Source: Myxocyprinus asiaticus (Eukaryota; Chordata; Actinopteri; Cypriniformes; Catostomidae). From it: DNA of 64,000 nucleotides. The stretch's first letter is position 1. Each line of letters begins with the position of its first letter. The stretch is from the NCBI RefSeq assembly GCF_019703515.2, contig NC_059388.1:4615979-4679978 (forward strand), written 5' to 3'. The notes under the pieces are model-generated. The model was not told where the DNA came from, searched no databases, and worked only from the letters and a program-made list of their open reading frames with translations. Positions 21,252 through 33,776 of this stretch are shown piece after piece. The position numbers and the translations under genes were made by a program.

Positions 21252-21789
21252 ATAGTAAAAAAGGAGTTAAATATTGATCTGTTTCTCAACCACACCTACC
21301 ATATTGCTTCTGAAGATATGTATTTAAACTGCAGTCTTAAGCCTTGTTTATATTTTCGCCTGGCACCACAACACATCTTGTGCATGCAGCTCGAGGTACG
21401 TAAACTTGATGCACACTGCAGTTACACTCTTCTCTAAAAGTTAGATGGCAGAAAATATCAGCTAATCTAGCAAGAAACAGCAGTGAAGAAGCACTTTGCT
21501 GAACATACATTTAAGTTTTATAGCCTAGTCAAGATAAGTTCTACATTTAAAATAATTGTATGAACTGAAATTAAGCTGTGAATCCTTTTATCATTATTTG
21601 CTGTAGTTTTACTCTGTCACATCTGTCCTTCCCCTTTTCCTCAAATTCATCCAATGGGATCAAAGTAACAAAAATTGGCATATGCACGACCACGCGAAAT
21701 GGAACTTTGCAGAGGCCAGGCGAATGCCGTGTTGACATCACTTTGTGCGCGCAAACCCTAGCAAACTAGCGGCTGCATCGGGTATAAAT

Positions 21790-22010
21790 CAGGCTTTATG
21801 GATTACTTTTATGCTGCCTTTGTGCTTTTTGGACCTTCAAAGTTCTGGCCACCATTTACTTGCATTGTATGGACCTACAGAAATTAGATATTCTTCTAAA
21901 AATCTTTGTTTGTGTTCAGCAGAAGAAAGAAAGTCATACACATCTGACATGGCATGAGGGTGAGTGGATGATTAGAGAATTTTCATTTTTGGGTGAACTA
22001 TCCCTTTAAT
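21790..22010 (+). repeat. Abundant fish interspersed repeat
   Basis: It runs from GGATTACTTTTATGCTGCCT to GGGTGAACTATCCCTTTAA. It is closely matched by 32095-32304 and partly by 36300-36360, 14696-14800 and the repeat split at 5213/9862. Confidence 0.8.
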
Positions 22011-22480
22011 TGTAAATTACACCCGATAAAAATATTCTGTTCACAATTTTAACATTATTTTTTTTTTTTTGTTTTCTTTAAACATCACTCATCTAATATT
22101 TTATCTCATGCAAGCTCTTCACTGACACTTTTGGTGACTTAAAAAGTAAACTAACTAACAAAAACTTTACTAGGGTCAATATTTTTTGGTGTGGTGGAAA
22201 TAAATCCACAACTGAGGGACAGTTGTAATTTTTTGGAAAAATTGATCAAAATCATTTCACACAATAAATATTGAAATGTTTATGTTCATTTCACCCCCTA
22301 TCATAGTTTTAAACATGTAATATGTAATTGTATTTTTATAAGGGATTTTCATAGTTTAATATTGAAAATCTGGGTCTGGGACAAGGCTAATACAGTAAAA
22401 TGTATACATGAAAGGAATTTGAAAATTAATGATAATTAAAGACCTGGTAAAAAGTTTCCTATTCAGTTTTAATGAGACCC
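22011..22480. other. AT-rich non-coding stretch
   Basis: No coding or repeat structure that I can support. Confidence 0.5.
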
Positions 22481-22484
22481 TCAT

Positions 22485-23014
22485 ATATCTCAGACCCCGC
22501 CGCGTCTGAGACCGCCGACCGCGAGCGGAGAGGGGCTCCTGGCCGACCGCCTGGAGTGGGAGAACCGCTGTCACCGAAAACGCACCGGGGCGTTCCGTCC
22601 ACCAGGGGCTGGAGGACTGCTTCCGATCCGCCCGGGGAGGCATGGCTGTCGTCCACTAGAGGGTGGAGGAGAGGCTGGGTACCATGTTACGGCATATCAA
22701 AAAACTGGCGAGTAAATTATTTATTTATTTTTCTCTCTCTCCTCTCTTTCTCCCGCTGCCACTCCACGTTGGCCTTTCCCTCTCTTTTTAAATATTAGTA
22801 TTGTTTTATTTGGGTATAATCACTGTTATGGTGTATAAGTACCATGTTTTTTTTGTTATTGTTGTTTCCCTCCCCCTGTCCCCTCCCAGATACAGGAAGG
22901 TGGGTATGACCTGCTGGCAGACGGGGCCGGAAAGGCACGCCTTCCCCCAGGGAAAGGGGGGGATGTACTCTCCGGGGACTGGGGGCTCCCCGGCATGAGA
23001 GAATGAGGGAGGAA
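22485..23014 (+). mobile_element. 3' internal end of an unclassified LTR element
   Basis: GC-rich sequence unlike its AT-rich surroundings leads into a purine-rich tract (GAGAATGAGGGAGGAA, ending 23014) placed directly before an LTR. A pyrimidine tract ending CCCTCCCAG at about 22890 resembles a 3' splice acceptor. No pol motif is present. 5' end missing. Confidence 0.6.
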
Positions 23015-23271
23015 TGTGGCAGGGTGGAGGGCGGGGCCAGGTGTGCGGAATCACGACCCGGCCCCGCCCTCTGCCCTGCCACATTCCTAATTAGGCTGAT
23101 TAAGCCCGAGAGGGATAAAGCCAACCGGGGACGGTAGTGCGAGAGAGAGAGAATTACAGGCAGCTGACCTGTATGTGTTTGGTTGTGTCTTTTTGTTTTA
23201 GTTAGTCATTAAATATTATTTATGTTGTTAAGCCGGTTCTCGCCTCCTCCTTTCCACTGAACTGTGTTACA
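23015..23271 (+). repeat. LTR with terminal hairpin
   Basis: It starts TGTGGCAGGGTGG and ends GAACTGTGTTACA. A TATA-like GAGGGATAAAGCC lies near 23110. The first 74 bp, together with the 5 bp before it, form an inverted repeat: 23010-23038 pairs with 23060-23088, 27 of 29 positions. Confidence 0.72.
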
Positions 23272-24650
23272 CCCTGGAACATGAAAGTGCCTGAAGTTAA
23301 AGAAATACCCAAAAGAGTTCTAGTTCTTCACTCTCTTGCAGTGTATATTGGGTGTACACAGTCTACACTGTAAGCATGCGGCACAACGTCTAATTAATCC
23401 AAAATAATTACAAATTACAAACTATAACTTTGGTATTAAAGCTTCTTTTTGAGTGTCAGGTAATGTTTTTACTGCACTTATTTGAATTGGAATATCATTT
23501 TTTATGAACCAGCAGAACACCAAACCCAGAATAGTCAAATGTAATGCTGTAACCGAAACTTTTCACAATTAGCTATACAATTCTGCTTGTGGATATCTCG
23601 CTTGAAGCAAATAAGTGCTTGAATCAAAACTTTGAGTATCTTTCAAAAATGTTATGCCACTGACCTGGCAAACTTTGGTGAATCCAGGGACTGGCATCTC
23701 CTTAAAAGCACCCATTGTATGAGCCGATACCTAGTAAAAATTACTTCTGTGCATTTTCTGCATGCATTTCTGCATGTAATATGCATCAGGCTGTCACTGA
23801 ATGGACTGTAGGTGACAGAGACTATGTGGAGTTTGCTAACAAGGCCATCAAACAGTGACACTTATCAATCATAATGTCCAACTGTACATCTAGCCATTTA
23901 ACTATGTTTCCCAGACTGATCTTGTGGGATATCGGCAAAAGGAGGTCGAATTTTTGTCATCCATAATCGCTCTATGCTTTCCGAGATTCCAAACTGCCCC
24001 CAGTGGCCTAAGCTGGAAGTACAGTTAATCTTATCACTTTCACACGCAACGCATTTTTTCCAGTTCTCAAATTTTGGATCCAAATTTGTGTGAAAAAATT
24101 AATAAATAAGCTAATTTCCCACGAGATCAGGTTGTATTTACACAAGTCCAACCTTCTTGTTACTCATGTTGGACATTATGACAGATTGTTGATACGGTCT
24201 GGTTGCGCCAACCAAAACCAAAATACCGCTCCACCTAATCTGACCTGGTGGGATATTTCAGTTAAACATGTAAGCATGAGAGGACCTTGTTACTTTAATT
24301 ATTAAAACGTCCTTGTAATTCACTGCCAGAGGAATTGTTAAATGATACATTCATGAACTCAAAGGAGGATAAGTCTATCATTGACTGGATGGATGTGGGC
24401 TTATTTGTGAATGAAGACCAAACAGAACGATTCTTACCCAAGAGGCTTCTCCATTCGACTGCCCAGCGAACCCACCACCTCCCCCAATGTACAGAAGGCC
24501 TGACCCAGGAAATCCTGTAGTAAAAGAGAGTAAGAATATGATGAAAGGGAGTGTGTGGCATTTTCCACTATGGCAATATGAAAGGTCACTATTCCAAGTT
24601 GTTTCGCAGTGTAGCATGATAGTATGTATGAGGTGATCAGGACATACTGT
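23272..24650. other. Non-coding; one unassigned open segment
   Basis: 24300-24520 has an open frame (LLNDTFMNSKEDKSIIDWMD, then NEDQTERFLPKRLLHSTAQR) ending at a stop near 24520. I do not recognise it. It has no visible start or splice context and could be chance or a relic exon. Nothing else stands out. Confidence 0.35.
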
Positions 24651-25085
24651 ATATACACTCACTAAGCACATTAATAGGAAGACCTGTACACCTAGCAGTG
24701 CAATGCATAAAATCATGTAGATACGGGTAAGGAGCGCCAGTTAATGTTCAAATCATCCATCAGAATGGAGAAAAAATGTGATCTCAGTGATTTTGACCGT
24801 GGCATTATTGTTGGTGCCAGACAGGTTTGAGTATTTCTGTAAATGCTGATCTCTTGGGATTTTCATGCACAACAGTCTCTAGAATTTCCTCAGAATGGCG
24901 CCAGAAACATCCAGTGAGTGGCAGTTCCGCGGACGGAAACGCCTTGTTGATGATAGAGGTCAATGGAGAATGGCCAGACTGGTTCAAGCTGACAGAAAGG
25001 CTATTGTAGTGAGCAGAATAGCATCTCAGAATGCACAACACGTCAAATCTTGAAGCGAATGGGCAACAACAGCAGAAGACACTAG
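24650..25085 (+). mobile_element. Tc1-like transposon, left half only
   Basis: The left end CACTCACTAAGCACATTAAT followed by AGGAAGACCTGTACACCT is the inverted repeat of a widespread vertebrate Tc1-like family. A transposase start follows (MEKKCDLSDFDRGIIVGARQ at 24764), then frame shifts and stops over ISVNADLLGFSCTTVSRISS. Sequence leaves the family after about 25080; the catalytic half and right end are missing. Confidence 0.8.
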
Positions 25086-26266
25086 TTCGTTTTAAGTGGT
25101 CCCTTTTAAAAAGTGAAACAGCAAAATGCTGTTTAAAGGTGAAATGTGTAATTTCAGAGCCACTTGCACCATCAAACGGAATTGCAAAATTAACGCCTGT
25201 TTTTTTTGTGTGTGTGGTGGGGGGGGGGGGGGGTTTCTAAATGCTCACCAATCATTGGTCTGGCAAACAGATAGTCCCATCCAAAACCCATGCCATTGGT
25301 CAAGCAAATGTTGAAACAGGAGAAAGTACTGAATTTTAATGTCGAAAAAATTACATGCATCAGCTTTAAAAGGGTGTCAGATGAAGTATACCAGGTCACA
25401 CCAGCGGAAATTCCCAAAAGTATTTAATGTCAACTACCTATGTATACAACATGCTGTAGTATAATACACTTGTTAAGCAGCTCGAAAGTATACATATAAT
25501 ATGAATTGCATATGTATTACATCCTCTTTAGAGCATTGCACAAGATTGTAGAGAAACTCAAAAGATGATCGTTTTTGTTCACAGAATATAATCAAAGTTA
25601 ACTTTGTTTCAAGGGCTCAAACTGTGTTCACACCAAGTTGCCACCGATTTGATAAATGTCTGAAATGAAGCACAATCGTTGGCTTTGAAAAGCCAATATA
25701 AACAAAATGATGTTCTAGGCAGAGCGTTGAAGTTCTGCCACACTGAACTCCACAACAACACTTTTCTAATGGGTAGGTGATCCTTTGTGTGTGATGAAGT
25801 CTGTGCTGAAAATGACAGATTTGAAATCATGTACAGTACTTTATTTTGTATTCATACACATTTTCATCAGTGTATTAAAAGTACAGCAATAAAGATTGAA
25901 TGATCAAAGGAACGGAGATAAAGCAAAAAAGAGATGCAGAGAATAAGAATGAATGAGTCCAATTACGTCGCCTTAGCGAGAGTGTGGTTGTGTTTTTTAA
26001 AGACATCAATTCAATGTAACAACACTTGATATTCAGCCTTGATATTCTTTCCCTGTGAATGCAATAGTGGTTGACCGATATGGCTTTTCCAATGGCCAAT
26101 GATGATCTAGAGAACAGGGCGACATATGGTTGATATAATTACAATAAATACAGCAGTGTACAGCCAAAAAGTGTTTGGACACTTTTATACATTTAGACCA
26201 CACCTATTTATGAATTATTTATGAAATGTATTAATTTCATTGCATTAGATAACAAAATATCAAGTG
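25086..26266. other. Non-coding, with a G tract
   Basis: A run of about 15 G at 25219-25233 could form a quadruplex or be an assembly weak point. No gene. The rest looks like ordinary AT-rich DNA. Confidence 0.5.
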
Positions 26267-26270
26267 TCAT

Positions 26271-26665
26271 TGTAGAATATTTTTATAAAGTTGAGTATAA
26301 ATTAATCAAGTATAATCAATGTTAATATAGCCATTTTATTTTATAATTGTTTCTGGTGGTCAAGCATGTGACTTGCTGTGTCTGTGGAATGTGGGGCCCC
26401 TCACATATGATAAACTGATTCTCCTGTGTTAACGCTAAAGGAAATATAGTGAGGTCTCCACAGAGGTGTCCAGTGACACATATGGAATGTATTAGCCACT
26501 CCTTGGTAAATCATATGTATTTAAGTAGGGGAAACCCATTTTTCGGGATTTGTGCTGGGAGCAACTCAGCTTTTTTTTTATCTCTGATAATAAAGTCTAT
26601 CTTCTGGCATCAAAATCCCAAGACTTCAAGACTGATGCTTCACAGAGGTGGAAGAAGCCATGACA
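26271..26665 (+). repeat. 5' LTR of endogenous retrovirus
   Basis: About 395 bp with a TATA-like GTATTTAAGTAGG near 26517 and a polyadenylation signal AATAAAG near 26589, placed as in retroviral U3/R. The right edge is set by alignment with the truncated 3' copy (AGAAGCCA then TGACA or CAACA). No convincing primer-binding site was identified after it. Confidence 0.7.
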
Positions 26666-26795
26666 AATTAGCAACCCAGATGGGATAGGAAAGGTGTAGA
26701 TGTGGGTCTTCCACAGTGGGCTGGCTTGACAAACAACACTAAATAGGTGGCCACTTGAAAGGTAAGCATTCTTTGCTTATAATTAATTTGTAATG

Positions 26796-27026
26796 ATCTG
26801 TTTTTACTGTTAAAGGGGCCTAGATGGATAACAGTAAATGAAAGCAGATAAAGTTTAAAAAAAAAGCCGGGTAGGTAAAATCACAGTTTTTTGACCAGGG
26901 GCAAATCCTGCAATTATCTGTTTTTACTGTTAAGAGGGCCTAGATGGATAGAAGTAAATGAATGCAGATAAAGTTTATAGAAGTCAGGTAGGCATGTTTT
27001 TGTCACAGGTTTTTGACAGGGTAGGC
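26796..27026 (+). repeat. Two tandem leader repeats, about 115 bp each
   Basis: ATCTGTTTTTACTGTTAA followed by GGGCCTAGATGGATA occurs at about 26799 and 26916, with matching downstream words (GCAGATAAAGTTTA). They lie in the region between LTR and gag. Confidence 0.85.
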
Positions 27027-27889
27027 AGAAATCCTGTAGATCACCTAAGAGAGGCGGTAAAATAGTTGTGTTTTAGAATTATAGTATTTTTTTGAGAGCT
27101 CTGTGTTTATAAAGGCCTTGTGTTTGTAAAAAGTGTGAAAGTTTCTGTGTCTGTGAGAGTGTTTGTGTCTGTGTTTGAAAGTGTGTGAAGTGTGACTGAA
27201 GTGCAATTGCGCATGGAAGTGTATGACTAAGTACAAATACGAGCCCAGTAGAGGGACTGGAATGTATGATGCATCCTTAAAATAAAAGGAACACAGAGTG
27301 TATGTTATATGAGTCCTACAAATAAGCGGACAAGTGTGAATTTGAATATAATATGAGCCCTTAAATTTAAAAAAAAAAATTAAAAGGATATGATGAATGG
27401 AGTAAATTAATGGATGTTGGGAATGAAAGCCTGTCTCTTTTGAAAATTTGGAAAGGAATTTCCTTTGTCAACACAGAGAAAACTTAAAACGTTCTGAGAT
27501 ATTGGCTTTGTAGGTTGTTTGGGCATTCTTCAAATTGTAGAATTTGTGATCCAGATAGAGAGACTCAGCCTTAGCTGCATAACTAATGAGGAGTATATAT
27601 GCAATTTACAGCAAAAAAAAAATCTATTTAGGCCTATTTTCAACCTTCCATCAATATATGAGGCAGAAGGATCTGATGATTAGAGTAGATGATTGAATAG
27701 TGGAGTTAAAACCAATGATAAAAAATATATATGGAAGAGTAAATATAATACAGTATAAACTGACAATAGGAAAAATAATAAAAATGGTGAGACAACACAG
27801 CTGTAAAACAAAATGTGCATGAAAGCAAAAAGTTAACTCAGCTGGCTGGACAAAATTTAGTCTTGGGCTGTTCCTTTCATGCCATGAAG

Positions 27890-28660
27890 GAAGCCTGATG
27901 TAAGATTAACTAAACTGAGAAAGAGCAGCTCTTGTTGGAAATGTGTCAGATCATAACTCCTAAACTAGACTGTAGCATAGAAATTTATTTGACTTCATAT
28001 AGATAATTTATACATTCAAGTGGTATTACTGTGCTTAGAGTTAAAATTCTATAAAGAACTATAAAGTGATTGAATTCCATTTGGGAAATCACATTATCTG
28101 GACAAACAATAAACATTTGAGTCCAGTGTATTGCATTAAACTAAAGTCAACTAAGTAATTGGATTTTAAACAAAGGTTGTATTTAAGATAAGTGTTGGTA
28201 TATTACATAAGGTAGAATTATGGCAAACACTCCAGTGGAAATATTAAAATCTAGAAATCCACGTGTAAATAATTGATTGATAAAATCTCAAAGAAATGAG
28301 AATGTATTAAAAAAGTGAAGGTGAAAGAAATAAAGATTCAGCTAACCTAAGAAAAAGCAGCTGTTATTGTGATTTGGCACTATTTGGATGCAGAGTGATC
28401 CTAAAAGTAAATTGACAACATAGGAAATTTGGACATGTGTGTGGCATAATAATTATTAAAGTGCATGTAAATTGGTTTATAAATAAATGAAAATAATTGA
28501 CTTTCCTTTGGAAGATCATATTATTTGAACAAATAAAAATTGACCAAAAATCCAAAAATTGATACATTGATACATTTTGTAATATTATAGGAAAAATCAT
28601 GGCAGCCACTCCTGTGGACAAATTAAGGATTAAAATATCCATTGTGTAGAGAACTTATAG
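27890..28660 (+). repeat. Tandem duplication upstream of gag
   Basis: Two diverged blocks (about 27895-28330 and 28335-28660) share AAGAGCAGCT/AAAAGCAGCT, TATCTGGACAAAC/TATTTGAACAAAT and an ATGGCA-AC/GC-CACTCC start-like word at 28219 and 28600. The second block leads into the gag-like frame. Confidence 0.55.
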
Positions 28661-29140
28661 ATAAGCTCTCAAGCAAATGGCAAAAGAGAACAAAGATATG
28701 ATGACAAAATGGCCAAAGGAAGGGACATTTGATGTAGCGTTGTGTGAGGAAATGGAAACTTTGATAAAAAATTATAAAACTAAAGATAAGAGTAAAAAAG
28801 TAAAAAGAGAGAAACAAAAAGGGAAAAAGAGAGAGAGAAGTGCTAGCACTGAAAGGAGAAAATTCTCTGAAAAAATATAAGACAGGCAAGAATAATACTG
28901 AAGGATGCAGAAAAAGAGATAAGTAAAAAAGGAGAAGCCCTTGTCAAATCACCTCCATATGTGCCCTCAGAAGGTCAGTTCCCAATACTCAAGGGAACTG
29001 TAGAAGTTTTAGGAGAAATGCAGATGGAGGGTCATGTGGAGTTAGAAAAAGAAAAGAAAACAAAAAAACAAGGCTGGGACCAAAGAAGGGAAAGGATAGA
29101 AAAAATGAGAGAAACAGAAAAATTAATACGAGACAGATAA
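28600..29140 (+). pseudogene. gag-like remnant of the endogenous retrovirus
   Basis: A start-like ATG at 28600 is followed by stops. An open piece at 28677-28880 is very rich in Lys and Glu (KSKKVKREKQKGKKRER). A second piece in another frame, about 28900-29140, contains SPPYVPSEGQFPILKGTVEV and then a charged helical tail ending at a stop. The Pro/Tyr-rich motif followed by a charged region resembles the matrix-capsid junction of retroviral Gag. That is similarity of style, not a confirmed match. At least one frameshift and two stops. Confidence 0.5.
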
Positions 29141-31300
29141 ATTGGTAAGAAATAGAAGTAGACTATTGGAAAGCAGGGAGAGAAAAAGTGATTTGATGGA
29201 GGAAGGTGGGCACAGGGAAAAGAAATTAAAAAGAAGGGTGAAACTGACTAATAAGATATGTGTTGTAAATGTAAAGCTCTGCTTGAACAGAAAGCTAAAG
29301 TAAGTTGTATTGAATGAAAATAAAATGTCGAAAAAGAAAGTTTGTGTTTTATTAAAGATTTGATGGTTCTTGGTTTAGGGATCACATGGTATATGGCGTT
29401 CTCATGAAAGACAGATTGTTGCATCAACTACGTTTCTCAATGTTCTTATTACAGATGCGAAGTGATAAGGAGAATTAAACAACAAGGATATTAGGGATAT
29501 TGGACTACATTTTTGCAAGCGAAGGTTGATGAGTTTTTGTCCACATGTGAAGTCTGTGCTTAAAACAATGTTATGTGGGCATGGTAAATAAAGTACATGG
29601 AAAGAATTATATGCTTGTGGTGATATGCAGATTTAACAGATGGCTGGAAGCAGTACCATCAGCTGATCAGGGGTCAGGAACAGTAATCAAATTTCTAACA
29701 AGAAAAGGTAATACCTAGATTCGGAATACCGAAAGGTTCTACAGTTTTTGACGTATGTTGTTTTAATGGACAAAAGAAAGTAGGGAACGAGTAAATTGAA
29801 AGTTCTGGAAGAGGTTTTCTTGAAGATGGTTTAAGAGGGGAAAGTTTGAAAGCAGTTAATATAATGAATTATTATAATTATCACTATTTTCACTGTAGAA
29901 GAGTAACTTATATTATTGTGAGATTCTAAAATGAAAAAGAAGGAATAACTGTAACAAGATTAGAAACAGTGTGAAGGAGTGGAATCTCCTCCTCTGAATT
30001 CCTCCCCTGCCCTCTCTCTCACTCTCAGTTTAAGTTTTTGAATTGTGCACAATTTGAGTGACAAAATTTCACACCTTTGAAAGGCACATCTCTAAATTGT
30101 TGTCTTTTCTTTTGATTTTCTTTTCTTTTATATAGACAATGATGTGACTTGACAATAATGTTAGATACAGTGATATGAAGGAGAAGTTCAAACAGCTTTC
30201 CTCATCATGATTAAATATTTTATATATTCAGAGGGCAATTTGAAGTTAAGTGCTTATACTAAAAATAAGAGATTTGGTTGAATGTTCATCTGAAAGAATA
30301 AATGTAGGTTCAAAAACTATCTAGAGACTATTATTGAATTAAGGTGATGTTTTTAAATTAAGCTTCCTAGAAGCTTGACAGAGGCTACCTTTATTTTGTT
30401 TTGTTCTGATGTTAGTCCCCACCATGATACATGGTGTTTTGTGACATTTGCAAAAAAAAAAAGCAGAAATACAACCTGAATGGAAATTAATGATCTGTAA
30501 ATTAGTTAAATTGTAGCATTTTACTTTTAATTTGGACAATTTTAATAGATTGTTGAATTTTGAATAATGCTTTGTGAATTTAACCATATTATGAACTGTC
30601 TCCATATTTAAGCAGTTGTAGATGGTTCCATTGGCTGTGACAGTTCTCAGGAGATACTCCCTGAAACAAAAGAAAATATTTGTTTACTGATACCAAATTA
30701 TTAAGGATTGGCTAATAGGAATGAGCGGTATCGAGACCAGTGGCAAGAGGTGATGACCCAATGACGGATAAGACTCTCCAATGGCAAGAATAGGGGGCAA
30801 CATAAGGCAGGGCATCACTGCCCTGGAAGCCTGCCCAATTAGGGGTGAGAGGGGTTTAAGGAAGTGGATGGATACTTTTAGGTCGGAAGAGAGGTCTAGA
30901 AGAAACCTGCCCGAAAATTGTGAGTTCCACTCAACCCGGCTGCATTTTAATAACCGCTTTATTAAAACATTTTATCACAGTGTTAAATACCAAGCATTCT
31001 ATCACTGTGCCATCAGGGGATTATACCCTATGAAGAAGATTAATTATAGATTTTGGGGGTAAAGTTTTGAGAACCGTTGCAGACAAAGGAGTGCCTGACT
31101 TATTAAAGAAGTATTAAGCAAACCTGGGAATATTGGTATGATGAAGAATTAAGATTGAAAAATGATTTATTACTTTTTACATATGCTTTTATTGAACTCA
31201 TGTACATTTTAGTGTTAATGAAGTATGGAAAAAGAAAACATGATGGTGACTAAAGATTAACATTGCTTGTCTTGTTTGTTTATACATTTAAATAGAATTG
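29141..31300 (+). other. Retrovirus interior without recognisable pol
   Basis: No RT, integrase or protease motif was found in any frame. A pyrimidine-rich tract ending TTTTATATAG at about 30135 could be an env splice acceptor. 30781-31062 is a 93-codon frame of unknown identity that may be a decayed env surface segment. Confidence 0.45.
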
Positions 31301-31305
31301 TTTAA

Positions 31306-31470
31306 AAACAATGGGGTGCATGGTTGGCTAAATTTGGTATAATGATTGGAACAACAATCCTTGTGGGAGGAATAATATTCTGTTGTGTGTTACCATTGGT
31401 AAAATCATTCTTGATCCGAGCAACAGTGAAGCAGATGACACTGATCAATGTAAATGGTCCGATGCAATGA
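31306..31470 (+). pseudogene. env membrane-anchor remnant
   Basis: A short open segment encodes a Trp-containing membrane-proximal stretch, about 20 hydrophobic residues (IMIGTTILVGGIIFCCVLPL) and a basic cytoplasmic start, the usual layout of the end of a retroviral transmembrane Env. It lies 0.5 kb before the purine tract and 3' LTR, as expected. An upstream stop at 31303 and the loss of the ectodomain make it a relic. Confidence 0.65.
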
Positions 31471-32004
31471 CAACTACTCTGGATGGACAGAAAGACCAAA
31501 TTGGGAGGAAATTGATTCCTCCAATGAATATATATGATGAAATGAATGATGAGCCATGCCCTGGGATGAAAGTGCTAGCCTAACCTCTCCCCAGAGGTGA
31601 CCCTCTACGAGGCGCAAAGTATCCGGGTTGAAGATATCTACACTACAAAAAAGAACTCTTAATATTATGATGAATATTTTGTTTTATGTTTGATATACTC
31701 TACATTACTGTGACAACCACAGGCAAGGCTGAACCAGTTGCACGCTCATGCTTATATGCTTATATGTTTCATTTATTGAATGAAGGTATAAGGAGACAGA
31801 AACTTTTTACTCCATTCTTAATCAAACTTGAATGAGTTCTGCAATCTCCACTGGAGTGTAGTTGAATAATCTGGTCATTGGTAATGAAGCTGTGTGACTT
31901 AATTTAGTCACTAGATAGCATGACTGAGGTGACTGAATTATGAAACTGCACTCAGGGTAAAAACAGTGAAGGTGGGACTTATGTAAGTCCCAGAGGAGGG
32001 ATAA

Positions 32005-32064
32005 TGTAGAATATTTTTTCTTACTTTTCTGTGATGCTTCACAGAGGTGGCAGAAGCCACAACA
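32005..32064 (+). repeat. 3' LTR of endogenous retrovirus, mostly deleted
   Basis: Only the first 25 bp or so (TGTAGAATATTTTT) and the last 35 bp (GATGCTTCACAGAGGTGG...) of the 395-bp LTR remain. Confidence 0.68.
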
Positions 32065-32094
32065 TCATCTGATATGTATTTAACTACTGGAGTC

Positions 32095-32304
32095 GTATGG
32101 ATTACTTTTATGCTGCCTTTATATGCTTTTTGGATATTCAAAGTTCTGGCCACCATTCACTTGAGGACCTACATAGCTGAGATATTCTTCTAAAAATCAT
32201 GATTTGTGTTCTGCAGAAGAAAGAATGTCATACACATCTAGGATGGCATGAGGGTGAGTAAATGATGACAGAATTTTCATTTTTGGGTGAACTATCCCTT
32301 TAAG
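32095..32304 (+). repeat. Abundant fish interspersed repeat
   Basis: Same family and orientation as 21790-22010, ending GGGTGAACTATCCCTTTAA. Confidence 0.82.
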
Positions 32305-33172
32305 GCTAGTTCACACTGTCCCAGTAAACACCAGCACTGTTGTACATGTGGCTTTATGGTCATTATAGACAATTTGGAGTCAAACCTATTCATTATATAA
32401 CAGCCTTTAGTGAATTCCACCCTCAATTTGTATTCATACTGATGATTAAATATAATCCATCTATTGTCATTATACTCTATAAAGACCTCCTCCTCTTCTT
32501 CTTTCTCTCTTTGTTTTTCTCTCCATCACACACTGTTTCTTTCTCTCTCTCTGCATGTGCGGTTTGCTCCCATGGCCTTCTTCTCTTAATTTTCACCTGA
32601 TGCCAGGAGCACAGTGGCTCCTCACGTCAACACATCCGGTAATGGTTTTATGCAGTTCTGAATTGCCCCTCAGGAGTGGATGGGTTAGGTTTGTCTTTCT
32701 AAATCAGGAGGGATTAGGGCGATATTGATTTGTGGGTGAGGGAGTAAAGCTCCAGGAGGCATTGTCTTTGATTTTGAGATCATTTAGAGGAAGTAATTAT
32801 CAGGGACGGAACTTGTGTCCACACTGGAGTCACTGCGGGTGTTTTCAATTACTCTTGCGCATTGTGTGTGGAGAGATCAGTTCATCTCAGAAACAATAGT
32901 GGTACAGATGCTGGGTAACTGCCTGCTTGACAGCAGGTTTCCAGAGGATTGCAGGGCTGGTTTAGATCAATGGTGCTCTAGAGGAACACGCTGGATTAGT
33001 GAATGGTGTGATATGTTTGGCTAAACGTTTACACTATGCCATATTGATGTACGCCCACGGACTGCTACACTACGAATACTGAATGAACCCTCAATGAACT
33101 CAGTCTCACTGCTACCTGTAAATTTAGCTTGCAATGGAAACGCCATGGAGTGAACAAACATCCAAGACTCTT
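32305..33172. other. Non-coding stretch
   Basis: Includes a CT-rich segment at 32490-32560. No gene or element boundary identified. Confidence 0.5.
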
Positions 33173-33776
33173 AAACGAACGTTCCGGTTTCAATACAAGT
33201 TAAGTTCAATTGACAGTATTTGTGGCATAATGTTGACCACGTAAAAAATTTACCACAAATATGTATTTCAACTTGTCACTCCTTTTCTTTAAAAAAGCAA
33301 AAGTCTGGGTTACAGTGAGACACTTACAATGGAAGTGAATGGGGCCAATCCATAAATGTTAAAATATTCACAGAGGTTTAAAAAATATAGCCACATGACG
33401 TAAACAATATGCATGTTAACATGATTTTAATGTGATAAAATCACTTACTAACCTTTTCTGTGTAAACTTACATCCTACTTTACAACTTCGTTGCCATGTT
33501 GACGTAATGCTTTAAACCCTAAAATAGATTTCCAACTCAAATAATGCACAAGATTCAACAGATAATTAATGGGTTAGCTAAGTGCTTCTTAATATATAAG
33601 CTTTATATTTCTGTCTTTAAACCCTCCTAAAATGGGTCCCATTCGCTTCTTACTGCCTTACTGTTACCTCGATTTTTTTAAAGAGAGACGAGTCAAAATA
33701 ATTTTTATGTAATCAACATTATGCCACAAATGCTGTCGATTGAGCTTCATTTGTAATGAACTCAGAACATTCCTTT
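33173..33776. repeat. Interspersed inverted-repeat element
   Basis: It begins AACGAACGTTCCGGTTTCAA and ends CAGAACATTCCTTTA, imperfect inverted ends. It shares ATCAACATTATGCCACAAAT and TTTCTGTCTTTAAACC-like words with 39213-39533. MITE-like, no protein. Confidence 0.65.

Larger units (their letters stand above)
26271..32064 (+). mobile_element. Decayed endogenous retrovirus
   Basis: The left LTR starts TGTAGAATATTTTT at 26271. The same start recurs at 32005, just after a purine tract (CCCAGAGGAGGGATAA). Both copies end in a shared GATGCTTCACAGAGGTGG block. A TCAT repeat (26267-26270 and 32065-32068) flanks the whole. Inside are a duplicated leader, a gag-like stretch and an env membrane anchor in the retroviral order. 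Only 5.3 kb lies between the LTRs and no pol motif is recognisable, so much has been deleted. The genus is not determinable by eye. Confidence 0.72.

Noticed and set aside
25219..25233. G-quadruplex regulatory site
   Set aside because: A single G run with no gene nearby; could be a sequencing or assembly slip.
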